Source: CAWIVH01 sp963839475 (GTDB lineage Bacteria; Acidobacteriota; UBA6911). Taken from it: 53,066 bases of DNA. Made by a program: the position numbers and the translations under genes. The notes beneath the pieces are model-generated. The model made no database searches and was not told the origin of the DNA. It saw only the letters and a program-made list of their open reading frames with translations. This document shows, one piece after another, positions 16,121 through 23,828 of this stretch (the first letter of the stretch is position 1; every line of letters begins with the position of its first letter). The DNA is taken from the NCBI GenBank assembly GCA_963839475.1, contig CAWIVH010000011.1, positions 1 through 53,066 on the forward strand, in the 5' to 3' direction.

Positions 16121-16425
16121 GCTGTCCTCCAGGTAACGGCCAGGCGGCCGGTTTTCAGACAGATTTTCTTGCCCGGGTTTTCGATTAAACCGTCCACACG
16201 CAAATCCGGCAGCCGGCGGGCTAGCATGTATCGATCCATCCCGGTGATCACGGCCAACTCGGCGCTGGTGCGGTCCGGAAAGCGTTTCACCGCCAGGTAG
16301 ACATCGCGCTTCTGGCAATCCCGGGCGCCGCTGTCCTCGAGCTCGCGGGCCGCCATGGCCGATGTGACAGGATCCTTGGATCCGACGATCGGTGCCTTAT
16401 TTTCGAATCCGAATGTACTTTGCAT
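16117..16425 (-). CDS. winged-helix phage protein
   Basis: 102 residues. The C-terminal two thirds read as a winged helix: RDCQKRDVYLAVKRFPDRTSAELAVITGMDRYMLARRLPDLRVDGLIEN, then a wing (KKICLKTGRLAVTW). Many prophages encode this type in the early operon beside the repressor region. It may be a transcriptional regulator; the target is unknown. Confidence 0.6.
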   Translation of the reverse strand: MQSTFGFENKAPIVGSKDPVTSAMAARELEDSGARDCQKRDVYLAVKRFPDRTSAELAVITGMDRYMLARRLPDLRVDGLIENPGKKICLKTGRLAVTWRTA

Positions 16426-16443
16426 TGCATTCCCCCACCGGCA

Positions 16444-16647
16444 TCAGGCTGTTTTCTCCGTGCCAACCTGGGCGCACAATGTCATACGCTGCTTTCCTTG
16501 ATCACGAATCCCGGCCCGGATTAACCTGCGTGCGATGAAGCCAGCGGGCAGTTCGAATCGAGAGGCAATCGCATCCAGGTCGTGCTTTTCGCTCTCCGTG
16601 ACCCGGATTGTGATGATCGCCGTCTTCTTTTCGTATTTCGGAGGCAT
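16444..16647 (-). CDS. ribbon-helix-helix (CopG/Arc-like) DNA-binding protein
   Basis: 67 residues with AAGGAG upstream. KKTAIITIRVTESEKHDLDAIASRFELPAGFIARRLIRAGI matches the beta strand-helix-helix pattern of RHH regulators. Position just after the Cro-like gene suggests an early regulator. Confidence 0.65.
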   Translation of the reverse strand: MPPKYEKKTAIITIRVTESEKHDLDAIASRFELPAGFIARRLIRAGIRDQGKQRMTLCAQVGTEKTA

Positions 16648-16663
16648 TTCTTCTCCTTGCCGC

Positions 16664-16891
16664 CTATGAAACCGATTCGTTTAACAGCTCTGGAATGGCC
16701 TGAGTGAGCTTGTGAATGGTTCTTTCGTTTGGGCTGACCAGTCCCTTTTCGATCCGGTAAATCGTGGAAGCAGTCAAACCGGACAGGCTCGCGATTTGGT
16801 CGTATGTCAGGTCCCGATCAAGCCTGATGCTCCTTAATCGGGTGGTAATTTGCGTGTTTTGCGTTTGTTTTTGATTTAGCGTTCTTTCCAT
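16664..16891 (-). CDS. Cro-like XRE-family repressor
   Basis: 75 residues. The XRE helix-turn-helix spans RLRSIRLDRDLTYDQIASLSGLTASTIYRIEKGLVSPNERTIHKLTQAI. It is the first gene of the minus-strand early operon and is divergent from the CI-like gene 44 bases away. Its start codon lies inside one of the two operators (16883-16903), so operator occupancy should block its expression. Confidence 0.75.
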   Translation of the reverse strand: MERTLNQKQTQNTQITTRLRSIRLDRDLTYDQIASLSGLTASTIYRIEKGLVSPNERTIHKLTQAIPELLNESVS

Positions 16892-16935
16892 ATTCAGGAA
16901 AGATATTCAGATTATCTTTCCGTGTCAAGGAAATT
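16883..16935. promoter_or_regulatory. paired operators of the lysogeny switch
   Basis: Site A is TCTTTCC-N7-GGAAAGA (16883-16903), perfectly symmetric and covering the Cro-like ATG. Site B is TCTTTCC-N7-GGAAATT (16915-16935), just before the CI-like start region. Their centres are 32 bp apart, about three helical turns, which suits cooperative binding. The inner half-sites also form GGAAAGATA-N7-TATCTTTCC (16897-16921). A further GGAAA/TTTCC pair lies at 16947-16963. Confidence 0.6.
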
Positions 16936-17583
16936 ATGCAAACGATGGAAAATATTTCTTTCCTGGGGAAAAATTCAGCATTAGCTTGTTGTGCTATGAG
17001 GCTTTCGGATTTCCTCAAGGAGAAACTTCAGGGCAGGGGAACGCAGGCATCCTTCGCGCGTTCTACGAAAATATCGGATGGGACGGTCAGCAAGTGGGCA
17101 AAGGGAGAGATTGAACGGGCTCCTAACTTCGAAAATTGCCTCCGAATTGCAGCTTATTTTAAAGTTGAGCCCGTCCATATTTTTGAAATGGCAGACCGGC
17201 CAGATTATCTAGTTTTATTTAGGACCTTCTTTCCCGAGAGCAAAAAGAGAGTAGGGGAAATTACAGCACCCTTAGACCCCTATCAGCAACTCTGGCCCGG
17301 CTGCCAAAACCCCTTACACCCTAAGTATCATGAAAGGCTTGAGGGCATTCTACACAGCAATGCGATAGATGAGGACGGAACGCCCATCTATAGCGGGATC
17401 GTTGTGAATATAAATAGCCATTACGAAGCGACGATCAGACGATCACCACCAAATCGAGAAGCCCCAAAAGAGCACTTGAGGCCAGAAGATAATGAGAAAG
17501 AAGTCGTCGAAAGGGCAATATTAGAGCAGGCTGCCGCTGCTCGGGCATCTCGGCCCAAACTCCGCAATCCCGGCAAAAAATAA
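16936..17583 (+). CDS. CI-like phage repressor (XRE HTH)
   Basis: Up to 215 residues, but the HTH domain begins at MRLSDFLKEKL, so the true start may be 16996. The HTH (RGTQASFARSTKISDGTVSKWAKGE) is followed by a helical middle. The C-terminus is charged and lacks an S24 peptidase Ser/Lys dyad, so RecA-driven self-cleavage is not expected. It is the only plus-strand regulator and faces the Cro-like gene across the operators. Its 3' end overlaps the convergent PAS gene by 149 bases. Confidence 0.7.
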   Translation: MQTMENISFLGKNSALACCAMRLSDFLKEKLQGRGTQASFARSTKISDGTVSKWAKGEIERAPNFENCLRIAAYFKVEPVHIFEMADRPDYLVLFRTFFPESKKRVGEITAPLDPYQQLWPGCQNPLHPKYHERLEGILHSNAIDEDGTPIYSGIVVNINSHYEATIRRSPPNREAPKEHLRPEDNEKEVVERAILEQAAAARASRPKLRNPGKK

Positions 17584-17953
17584 TGCTGTCTCGGCGTTCA
17601 AAGATATGGTCCAACGGCTTGCACCTTATTTTGACCGGCCTGCCCGCAGCATAGAGCAGTCCATCAACCTTCCGGCCCCAGAACTCCATCCAGCGCAGGC
17701 TTCCATCCTTGCACTTCACGCGGGGAATGGCTTTGTAGTATTCGATTCCCAATTCCGTGACATAGAACGATGGCGCCGTTTTGTCGTCCATTACGAATTC
17801 GGATCTCGGGTGCCCAATTACCTCCTCCGGCGACCATCCCAGGACGTCAATCATGGAAGGCGAGGCGTACCGGCAGATGAAATTATCGTCAATGACGAGG
17901 AAAACATCAGGCACGTTTTTAGCCAACTTGAGCAGGTGGGCAGTTTCAGACAT
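17435..17953 (-). CDS. PAS-domain protein with a cysteine knuckle
   Basis: About 172 residues from MSETAHLLKL, with GGAG 8 bases upstream. Residues 5-110 make one complete PAS domain: NVPDVFLVIDDNFICRYASPSMIDVLGWSPEEVIGH, then PRVKCKDGSLRWMEFWGRK. After it come CRDC, which could bind metal, and a hydrophobic tail. No kinase, cyclase or HTH output domain is attached. PAS domains bind small ligands, haem or flavin and pass signals by dimer contacts. Lying tail-to-tail with the repressor, it could feed a host signal to the switch; that is inference. Confidence 0.65.
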   Translation of the reverse strand: MSETAHLLKLAKNVPDVFLVIDDNFICRYASPSMIDVLGWSPEEVIGHPRSEFVMDDKTAPSFYVTELGIEYYKAIPRVKCKDGSLRWMEFWGRKVDGLLYAAGRPVKIRCKPLDHIFERRDSIIFCRDCGVWAEMPEQRQPALILPFRRLLSHYLLASSALLGLLDLVVIV

Positions 17954-18085
17954 TGGGGGTCTCCGCCTATCAGAATGGGAATACCCTAATCTAACAGCCC
18001 ACGCACGATCAAATTTATTATTTTGATTTAATTCGAGACTTTTGACCTGCGATGTCACGGTGAAAGCGCCTCGAAAAAAAGTAAA

Positions 18086-18538
18086 ATGGGTAAGCTGATC
18101 CAGATGCGAACAATTGCCAAGCTCTTTTCTGCGATCTTGTCAATAGTCGGTCTCTTCTACCTTAGTTTATGGATGGGTACTCCGGACCGTCCTGCCAGTA
18201 CTCTCAAAAGCGCAGGTCAAAACGTCGAGGCACCCAATGTTGAAAACCTCAAACTAAATACAAAATACGTCAGTCAGATCCATGAAGGTGCTGGATGGTT
18301 GACGACAAAGATGCGTAGGCTTCCCGTCGCACGTGGATTGTCGGATATCGGAGAATGTGTTCGCGCAATTCAAGATAAAGATACTCTTTCTATGGGTCAA
18401 CTCATAGATGGCGGTCGAGTCAAAATGTATCCTGGCGGATCGAAGGTCGACGTCATCACAGTTGATGGCAGGATATGCCTAATCATGCTCAAGGATGGAA
18501 CATCGGGATACGTTACGGACAAAATGATCGAGCAATAG
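18086..18538 (+). CDS. exported or membrane-anchored SH3-like protein
   Basis: 150 residues. An N-terminal hydrophobic helix (AKLFSAILSIVGLFYLSLWMG) is followed by a linker and a C-terminal SH3-like barrel (KMYPGGSKVDVITVDGRICLIMLKDGTSGYVTDKMI), the fold that often binds peptidoglycan. It is the first plus-strand cargo gene and probably acts at the envelope of the lysogen. No strong ribosome binding site is visible, and 18104 is an alternative start. The region is more AT-rich than the structural genes. Confidence 0.5.
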   Translation: MGKLIQMRTIAKLFSAILSIVGLFYLSLWMGTPDRPASTLKSAGQNVEAPNVENLKLNTKYVSQIHEGAGWLTTKMRRLPVARGLSDIGECVRAIQDKDTLSMGQLIDGGRVKMYPGGSKVDVITVDGRICLIMLKDGTSGYVTDKMIEQ

Positions 18539-18582
18539 ATATTCCGATTATCGGTAAGCTAAAGAAACAAGTGGAGACTTAA

Positions 18583-19419
18583 ATGTCAATTCCTTCAAAA
18601 ATAGCAGATCGCCTCACAGTGGGATTAAAGCGCCTTTCACCCATAATTTTGCAGCAAAAAGCCCGCGATGTTTCCGAGGCTGACACGGTAACATTGGTCA
18701 AAGATCTTCTTGCCGATGTTTTGGGATACGACAAGTATTCCGATCTCACGAGCGAATATGCCATCCGCGGAACTTATTGCGATTTGGCGGTTAAAATTGA
18801 AAACAAGCTGGTTCTTTTGGTCGAAGTCAAAGCCATAGGCATTGAACTTGACGACCGGCATGTTAAGCAGGCCATAGATTATGCCTCAAATCAGGGAGTT
18901 GAGTGGGTTATTCTCACGAACGCCGAAAATTGGCGGCTTTACCATGTCATCTTCGGAAAACCAATTGATAAACGCCTTGTTGCCGAATTGGGAATAACCG
19001 GATTGGACCTCAAGCGCGAGGAAAACGCAGAGAAGCTTTACCTTTTCACCAAAGAAGGATTCCGTAAAGGTGCTCATATCGCGCTCAGAGACAGACAGGA
19101 CGCAACCAGCAGATTTATGATTGCCGCGCTTTTAATCAACAACGACAGCGTTATTTCCGCCATCCGACGGGAGTTGCGGCGTGTTGTTGACGTACTCGTC
19201 TCCGATGAAGAAATTGTATGCGTTCTGAAAAGTGAGGTGATAAAGAGAGATGTGATGGAGGGCCGGCCGGCTGAAGATGCCATCCGCCGTGTTTCCAAAA
19301 AAAACGACAGGCCGTTGAGAACGGCGAGGACTCAGGATTTACCTGAAAAGGCCACTCCAGAGTCTCCTGCTGATTCTGCGCCCGCCCCGGAAAACATAGA
19401 ACCTAATACTGAGAATTGA
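18583..19419 (+). CDS. solitary HsdR_N-type PD-(D/E)xK nuclease
   Basis: 278 residues with GGAG 6 bases before the ATG. Residues 30-115 match the N-terminal nuclease domain of type I restriction HsdR (TVTLVKDLLADVLGYD, YAIRGTYCDLAVKI, LVEVKAIGIELDDRHVKQAIDYASNQGVEWVILTNAENWRLY). The expected metal-site residues are present: D67, E81 and K83. No helicase motor, HsdM or HsdS is encoded nearby. The C-terminus is helical, then Pro/Glu-rich. As prophage cargo it may act in defence or superinfection exclusion, but lone proteins of this family lack a proven function. Confidence 0.7.
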   Translation: MSIPSKIADRLTVGLKRLSPIILQQKARDVSEADTVTLVKDLLADVLGYDKYSDLTSEYAIRGTYCDLAVKIENKLVLLVEVKAIGIELDDRHVKQAIDYASNQGVEWVILTNAENWRLYHVIFGKPIDKRLVAELGITGLDLKREENAEKLYLFTKEGFRKGAHIALRDRQDATSRFMIAALLINNDSVISAIRRELRRVVDVLVSDEEIVCVLKSEVIKRDVMEGRPAEDAIRRVSKKNDRPLRTARTQDLPEKATPESPADSAPAPENIEPNTEN

Positions 19420-19452
19420 GTTTTCCCTCCACCCAAGCCTAAAAGGTGGATC

Positions 19453-19902
19453 ATGAAAAAATGCCTCCGATGCGCCGAACTCATCCAGGACGAAGCGTCC
19501 CTCTGCAGATTCTGTGGTAAGAAACAAACTCCCAGCCAGATTCCCAAATTAATCGGAATTCTACTTGCCTGCATGGCTCTCGGATTCTTCCTGATCGTCC
19601 TGCTCGGATACATTGCAGCATTTAACAGCAAAAGCGGGACGAGTGGAGCGAGCCCCGAATTTTCCGCTTATTATTATTCTAAGGAGTTCGTGAAAAAGAG
19701 GATCAGAACTCCGAGCGAGGCGGATTTTCCGAACAGCGGAGATCCGGAGGTTACCATCAAGAAACTCTCCGAGGGGCAATACTACGTGAAGGGTTGGTTT
19801 GAGGCTCCGAATGCTTTTGGCCAAAAAGTCCGATCCCGATATAGCTGCATCATCACGGAGCAAGGCAATAAAGTCTCCTGCGCCGGAATGAACATCGACT
19901 GA
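19453..19902 (+). CDS. zinc-ribbon membrane protein
   Basis: 149 residues with AAAGGTGG upstream. An N-terminal zinc ribbon (CLRC...CRFCGKK) is followed by one transmembrane helix (LIGILLACMALGFFLIVLLGYIA) and an extracytoplasmic domain. That domain has YYSKEFVKKRIRTPSEADFP and ...FGQKVRSRYSCIIT, a pattern shared by many small exported proteins of unknown role. It is part of the plus-strand cargo. Confidence 0.55.
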   Translation: MKKCLRCAELIQDEASLCRFCGKKQTPSQIPKLIGILLACMALGFFLIVLLGYIAAFNSKSGTSGASPEFSAYYYSKEFVKKRIRTPSEADFPNSGDPEVTIKKLSEGQYYVKGWFEAPNAFGQKVRSRYSCIITEQGNKVSCAGMNID

Positions 19903-19968
19903 ACTCCCGGGTGAGCCCGGAGGCCACCACGGATCCGGGCTCTTGATCTGAATGAAACAGAGGAATCG

Positions 19969-20220
19969 ATGAAGAATCCCTCCGAAGCCGATCTGGTAAT
20001 CGAGGCCTCAATTATGGCCCTGCGTGGGTGCCACGCGAACCTGGAAGAGTGCGCTTCGACCATCCGGAAGCTCGCACAAGCCAGAGGAGCTCCTGTCAAC
20101 CGGGAAGAGCTCCTGAAGGAACTCGACGCACTGGACGTGATAGCCGGGGTCATGAAAATTGCGATCGCTGCCATGGAACCGCCCGCGGCCACACCGGCAA
20201 ATGAAGTTCTTACGTTATGA
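19969..20220 (+). CDS. hypothetical helical protein
   Basis: 83 residues, two or three predicted helices (SEADLVIEASIMALRGCHANLEECASTIRKLAQ, LLKELDALDVIAGVMKIAIAAM). GAGGAA precedes the ATG. It ends in ATGA overlap with the next gene, so the two are co-translated. Unrecognised. Confidence 0.45.
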   Translation: MKNPSEADLVIEASIMALRGCHANLEECASTIRKLAQARGAPVNREELLKELDALDVIAGVMKIAIAAMEPPAATPANEVLTL

Positions 20221-20981
20221 CACACTCAGATCCGTTTTATAGTTCAAAGCGATGTATTGGCCGGGCAAAAACCCACATCAGAGATCTTGACAGAAAAATC
20301 GGATTTTTCCTCCAACAAGAACCATGCGCCGTTGTCGTCGAGACTGATGCGGATGGAGTCGATCAACTGCACAAACTCAAGCTCACCAAATCCCTTCCTG
20401 ATGTCATGGAAGATATAGCTTCTGATGCGATAGCACAACTCAGAGCATCGCTTGATCAGGCTACTTACGCGACTGTCGCCGCTGGCGGAAAACCAGACGC
20501 CAAAAACACTTACTTTCCCATTGCCGACGATGTTTCGAAGCTTGAGAACGTCATCAAAGGATGGTGCAAAGATATTCCTAAAGAAATTGTTGATGTTATG
20601 CGGACGTTCAAGCCATACAAAGGAGGGAACAATCTTCTTTGGGCATTGAACAGGATATGCAACATTAATAAGCACAAACTGCTTGTTCCAATAGGATTTG
20701 CTGTTGGGGCTGTGCGATATAGAAACATGACGATTAGCGGACCCGCTTCCATTCCCAGTCCTCGGTGGGATAGAAGCAAAAACGAGATGATATTTGCGAG
20801 GATTGGACCCAAAGGACAAATCCAATACAAGGTAGATTTTTCCGTCAACGTAGCGTTTGACGAAATCGAAATTGTTGGTGGACAGCCAGCGGTTCCAATT
20901 CTCAAGCAAATGGCCAGCATGGTTGATGGCATCATTGGCACTATTGAAGCGGAAGCGCTCCGAATAGGTCTTTTGAAATAA
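20217..20981 (+). CDS. widespread accessory protein of unknown function
   Basis: 254 residues. The opening SSKRCIGRAKTHIRDLDRKIGFF and the middle ASDAIAQLRASLDQATYATV and PYKGGNNLLWALNRICNINKHKLLVP follow a pattern I have seen in accessory regions of many bacteria. The helical core with NINKHK near its centre is slightly reminiscent of HEPN-type domains, but no R-x4-6-H motif is clear. The C-terminal 90 residues are beta-rich. It is the last gene of the plus-strand cargo, coupled to the 83-residue gene; the pair may act together. Confidence 0.5.
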   Translation: MTHSDPFYSSKRCIGRAKTHIRDLDRKIGFFLQQEPCAVVVETDADGVDQLHKLKLTKSLPDVMEDIASDAIAQLRASLDQATYATVAAGGKPDAKNTYFPIADDVSKLENVIKGWCKDIPKEIVDVMRTFKPYKGGNNLLWALNRICNINKHKLLVPIGFAVGAVRYRNMTISGPASIPSPRWDRSKNEMIFARIGPKGQIQYKVDFSVNVAFDEIEIVGGQPAVPILKQMASMVDGIIGTIEAEALRIGLLK

Positions 20982-21219
20982 ACCCCTGACGATTCTTCTT
21001 AATTTTGAAAATGACCCACTACCAAATCTCGCCCTCTGTAATGCCCCAGGATCAACGATCTCCGGAGGAGACAGGTTGGTATACCCCTACTGTTTTGGCT
21101 TTCTGGCTATCTGGAGGCAGGTGGAATCAGGTTAATTTCTTGAGGCGCGGCTTATCGAGCTTCTTCATTTTCTATTTAGGCGGCAGCGTCTTCTTAGAAA
21201 TCCCCGCCGTATTGCGCCC

Positions 21220-21573
21220 TTATACCACCAGGAAATTCGCCGGCACGACCTGGCGATTTATGACCGGATATCCTTCGGCATCGGTTTCGGAACCGTTGGC
21301 CTGAAATACGAGCACGATCGGGAATTCGGAAAAGGACTTTTCCGACCGGTAATAAAAAAACATCCTCAGGCTATAAATCCCGTCCTTGACGGTCTGAGTC
21401 ATGCAGTTGAACGGCTGCAACTGGAGATCCTTGGCATCGGGAAAATCCCTGAAGCCGGAAAGGCGCAGGCTGGAGCCTCCCGATTCTGCCATCCAGTCCA
21501 GATTCAGCATGTAAGTGGTAGGCGTGATCCTGGTGATGAGTCCGTTGAATTTTGGAACGGATATTATTTCCAT
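21220..21573 (-). CDS. phage protein downstream of lysis genes
   Basis: 117 residues, beta-rich (FNGLITRITPTTYMLNLDWMAES, IYSLRMFFYYRSEKSFSEFPIVLVF), without cysteine motifs or signal peptide. It closes the late minus-strand operon and faces the cargo convergently across 238 non-coding bases. Unrecognised. Confidence 0.45.
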   Translation of the reverse strand: MEIISVPKFNGLITRITPTTYMLNLDWMAESGGSSLRLSGFRDFPDAKDLQLQPFNCMTQTVKDGIYSLRMFFYYRSEKSFSEFPIVLVFQANGSETDAEGYPVINRQVVPANFLVV

Positions 21574-21596
21574 TTGACCCCCTTACTATCCTCTGT

Positions 21597-21932
21597 TTAG
21601 AGCGACACTTCCGTCAGATCGTCGACCCAGTAAACCCTCGAATGCCGGCAGAGCATGGCGATCCATGCGGCGTCTGCCTTTGATACGTCACTCGTGAGAG
21701 ATGAGAGCTGCTCCCGGGCGATGGCAACGTCACCCAAGAAGCCGAGCTTCTCAGCCGCCGGGATATTCCGATGATTCAGAACCTCCCAGTTTTTCATCAT
21801 CATCAAAACTCCGCCCCCGCCGGCGCTCACCCAGGTGCCCAGGCAGCAGATCCGCATGGATTCTGCCGTCGGTGGAAAAGTGCTGTGCAGGATGGATTTG
21901 AACGGTTCCGGTACTTCGGTTTCGTCTGCCAT
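21597..21932 (-). CDS. hypothetical phage protein
   Basis: 111 residues. The N-terminus is DETEVPEPFKSIL, the middle is glycine- and methionine-rich (SAGGGGVLMMMKNWEVLNHR), and the C-terminus is helical, ending VYWVDDL. It is packed with the lysis genes, with a gap of 8 bases to the upstream gene. Unrecognised. Confidence 0.45.
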   Translation of the reverse strand: MADETEVPEPFKSILHSTFPPTAESMRICCLGTWVSAGGGGVLMMMKNWEVLNHRNIPAAEKLGFLGDVAIAREQLSSLTSDVSKADAAWIAMLCRHSRVYWVDDLTEVSL

Positions 21933-21940
21933 GCTTTCTC

Positions 21941-22135
21941 CTATTTCTGCGGTTCCGCGTAAGCGGCCGCAATCAGTGCCAGGGTTTCCGCATTTCGTTG
22001 CGGTGTGTCTTTAAGAATGATCCCTATGGCTATTGCCGGATTGCCGTTGGCATCCTTGTGGAGGAAAAAGGGAACGATTGGAACGGCAAGTTCGGTCGCC
22101 AATTTAATGATTGCCAGAACGGTTACGGGGTCCAT
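21941..22135 (-). CDS. small membrane-associated phage protein
   Basis: 64 residues. A hydrophobic helix (VLAIIKLATELAVPIVPFFL) is followed by a short soluble part. The ATG overlaps the upstream lipoprotein stop (TAATG). It may assist lysis, judged only from position. Confidence 0.45.
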   Translation of the reverse strand: MDPVTVLAIIKLATELAVPIVPFFLHKDANGNPAIAIGIILKDTPQRNAETLALIAAAYAEPQK

Positions 22136-22563
22136 TAGCTCACCTCCAGAATGACCTGGAACGCGGCAACGGCAGCAGACACCGCCTCGAGGTAGGCTTG
22201 CGCCATGGCCCGCGTTGCTGGATTCTTGATTCCAAGCAGCCCCGAGTCTATAGACGCCTTTATCTCTGCAAGGACCGGCCGTATGGCCGTCAAAACCTTC
22301 GCGGCATCGGTAGTGCCGTCCAGCGCCTTGACGACCGCCACGCCTCGATTATCAGCCTCTACAACCTTTGCAAACACCCCAAGGATCTCCCGTCGCTCCG
22401 CGGTGTTGTTGGGCATGACGGTGAGAACATATTTGACTCCGGAATTGCAGCCGATGGAAATGGCCTCCAGGCTGACGGCCGATGCGTGCAGGATGTTGGA
22501 AGCACTTGGCGGTTTGCAGGAAGCCAGCAAAAGCAGAAGCAATATGGGGGTGAGCCTTCGCAT
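22135..22563 (-). CDS. lipoprotein, outer-spanin candidate
   Basis: 142 residues with signal peptide MRRLTPILLLLLLAS and lipobox LLAS-C16. The rest is helical (AAERREILGVFAKVVEADNRG-like, IKASIDSGLLGIKN). It follows the holin and endolysin genes, where Rz1-like outer-membrane spanins lie. It is longer than classical Rz1 and lacks proline richness, so it could instead be a lysogenic-conversion lipoprotein. Confidence 0.55.
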   Translation of the reverse strand: MRRLTPILLLLLLASCKPPSASNILHASAVSLEAISIGCNSGVKYVLTVMPNNTAERREILGVFAKVVEADNRGVAVVKALDGTTDAAKVLTAIRPVLAEIKASIDSGLLGIKNPATRAMAQAYLEAVSAAVAAFQVILEVS

Positions 22564-22567
22564 GGTA

Positions 22568-22810
22568 TCACTCCTTGGGTTTGACTGTTGTAGTGCTGGT
22601 CACGGATTGATTCGAATCCGTGGTTGGATTTTGATGGGTAATGCCTCGGAGCAAGGCGCCTACAAGGCCGGATATAAATCCGCCGAATAACTGAATATAT
22701 TCCTTGTCGGATCCCCAGTGGATGAGCATGACGGTGATCCCGGCAAAAGACATGGCCATGGCGCATAGAACGATTTTCTCATCGAGCAACCATTCCCAAA
22801 TGTTTCGCAT
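22568..22810 (-). CDS. holin candidate
   Basis: 80 residues. There are two hydrophobic segments (IVLCAMAMSFAGITVMLI and YIQLFGGFISGLVGALL) and a hydrophilic, Thr/Lys-rich C-terminus, the usual class II holin layout. It lies 4 bases after the endolysin gene. It should form the membrane lesion that releases the signal-less endolysin. Confidence 0.65.
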   Translation of the reverse strand: MRNIWEWLLDEKIVLCAMAMSFAGITVMLIHWGSDKEYIQLFGGFISGLVGALLRGITHQNPTTDSNQSVTSTTTVKPKE

Positions 22811-22814
22811 GGCG

Positions 22815-23234
22815 TCACCTCACCTTGTAGAATTTGAGCCTGCCTATCTGAGTCACGAAACAGAGGTCGCTCGCCCATTTCGGCGGCTCAATGGAAATGT
22901 CGTGATAGCTGTCGGCATCGCCAACTGGATTTTTAAATTCTCCCCCGATCGCGATTTCAGCCACGTCCAGGGCCGCGAGGAATGATGGATCCCGGCTGAC
23001 CGGAAACTTGATCAGTTGCGGATCTTGCGGATCGGTGATCGAACTGTACTGCCATTTCTTCGTGATCACGCCGGCCAGGTCGCTCCCCCACCATCCGGGA
23101 TGAGTAACACGGTTGAGAATCGAGCAAGCAACCCCAAGCATTCCCTGAGCGCCTTCGCCGCGCGCCTCTCGCCATATGACAAGCGCAAGCAGGACGATCT
23201 CATAAATCGACCAATTTCCTTTGGATTCGCTCAT
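22815..23234 (-). CDS. SleB-type cell wall hydrolase (endolysin)
   Basis: 139 residues. VLLALVIWREARGEGAQGMLGVACSILNRV...WWG and KKWQYSS match the SleB/cell wall hydrolase (Hydrolase_2) family; the E of the WREARGEG motif is the expected catalytic acid. These enzymes cleave peptidoglycan glycan strands. There is no signal peptide, so release depends on the adjacent holin. The start overlaps the upstream gene by ATGA. Confidence 0.8.
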   Translation of the reverse strand: MSESKGNWSIYEIVLLALVIWREARGEGAQGMLGVACSILNRVTHPGWWGSDLAGVITKKWQYSSITDPQDPQLIKFPVSRDPSFLAALDVAEIAIGGEFKNPVGDADSYHDISIEPPKWASDLCFVTQIGRLKFYKVR

Positions 23235-23608
23235 TTGGATGGCTTTAGGGCATCGAATATTGCTTTATGCAGCTCTCGCACGCTGGCGTTCACTTCATCG
23301 CGCATGTCGCGGATATCATCCTGGATGCGGTCCAGGCGGCCGCCAATATCATCGATTGCCGTCGAGTGCGCCGGGCAATTCTGGTGTGGCATTGGGTCAT
23401 TCGTGTGCGACTGGATCCACGCCTCCACAGTGGCGACCCTTCGTTCCAGTGCCGATGCCGATGCCTTGGCCTCAGCGGCAAGTGCTTTTAGCTGATCCCC
23501 CAAACGATCGGTGGTTCCCCGTAGTGCAAAATAGAGGCCGACACCATAGGCGATGAATATAACCAGCCCGACGACTTCTCCCCAGTGGTTTGCCAACATT
23601 TGGATCAT
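23231..23608 (-). CDS. membrane-anchored coiled-coil protein, inner-spanin candidate
   Basis: 125 residues from MIQMLANHWGEV; GGAG stands 5 bases before this ATG. One N-terminal transmembrane helix (VVGLVIFIAYGVGLYFAL) precedes a long coiled coil (LGDQLKALAAEAKASASALERRVATVEAWI; IDDIGGRLDRIQDDIRDMRDEVNASVREL). This is the architecture of i-spanins. The lipoprotein three genes later could be its partner. Confidence 0.55.
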   Translation of the reverse strand: MIQMLANHWGEVVGLVIFIAYGVGLYFALRGTTDRLGDQLKALAAEAKASASALERRVATVEAWIQSHTNDPMPHQNCPAHSTAIDDIGGRLDRIQDDIRDMRDEVNASVRELHKAIFDALKPSK

Positions 23609-23699
23609 GTGCGCTCCGCTCTGCATGTTATTGCGCCGGTCCAATAAAAAAAGGGCCCGAAATCCGGCCCCCTGCCAACTATCCGCCAATCAGGAATAT

Positions 23700-23816
23700 T
23701 TATCCGAAAAACCTCATGAGAGTTGCCATAAAGTCCCGGATCCACGCAAACCTTTTTGGCCTGCTTGCCGGAGTTCCGAAAGTCCCGATGTAGGTTTTAC
23801 GTATAACCGCCATCAT
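23700..23816 (-). CDS. 38-residue protein after the tail-tip gene
   Basis: MMAVIRKTYIGTFGTPASRPKRFAWIRDFM... with AAGGGA upstream. Its opening KTYIGTFGT resembles the start of the 349-residue tail-region protein (KTHIGSFGA), suggesting a shared tail motif. Too short to assign. Confidence 0.4.
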   Translation of the reverse strand: MMAVIRKTYIGTFGTPASRPKRFAWIRDFMATLMRFFG

Positions 23817-23828
23817 GTTCCCTTTGTG

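Noticed and set aside
18583..19419. Complete type I restriction-modification system
   Set aside because: Only the N-terminal nuclease domain is present; no helicase part, HsdM or HsdS.
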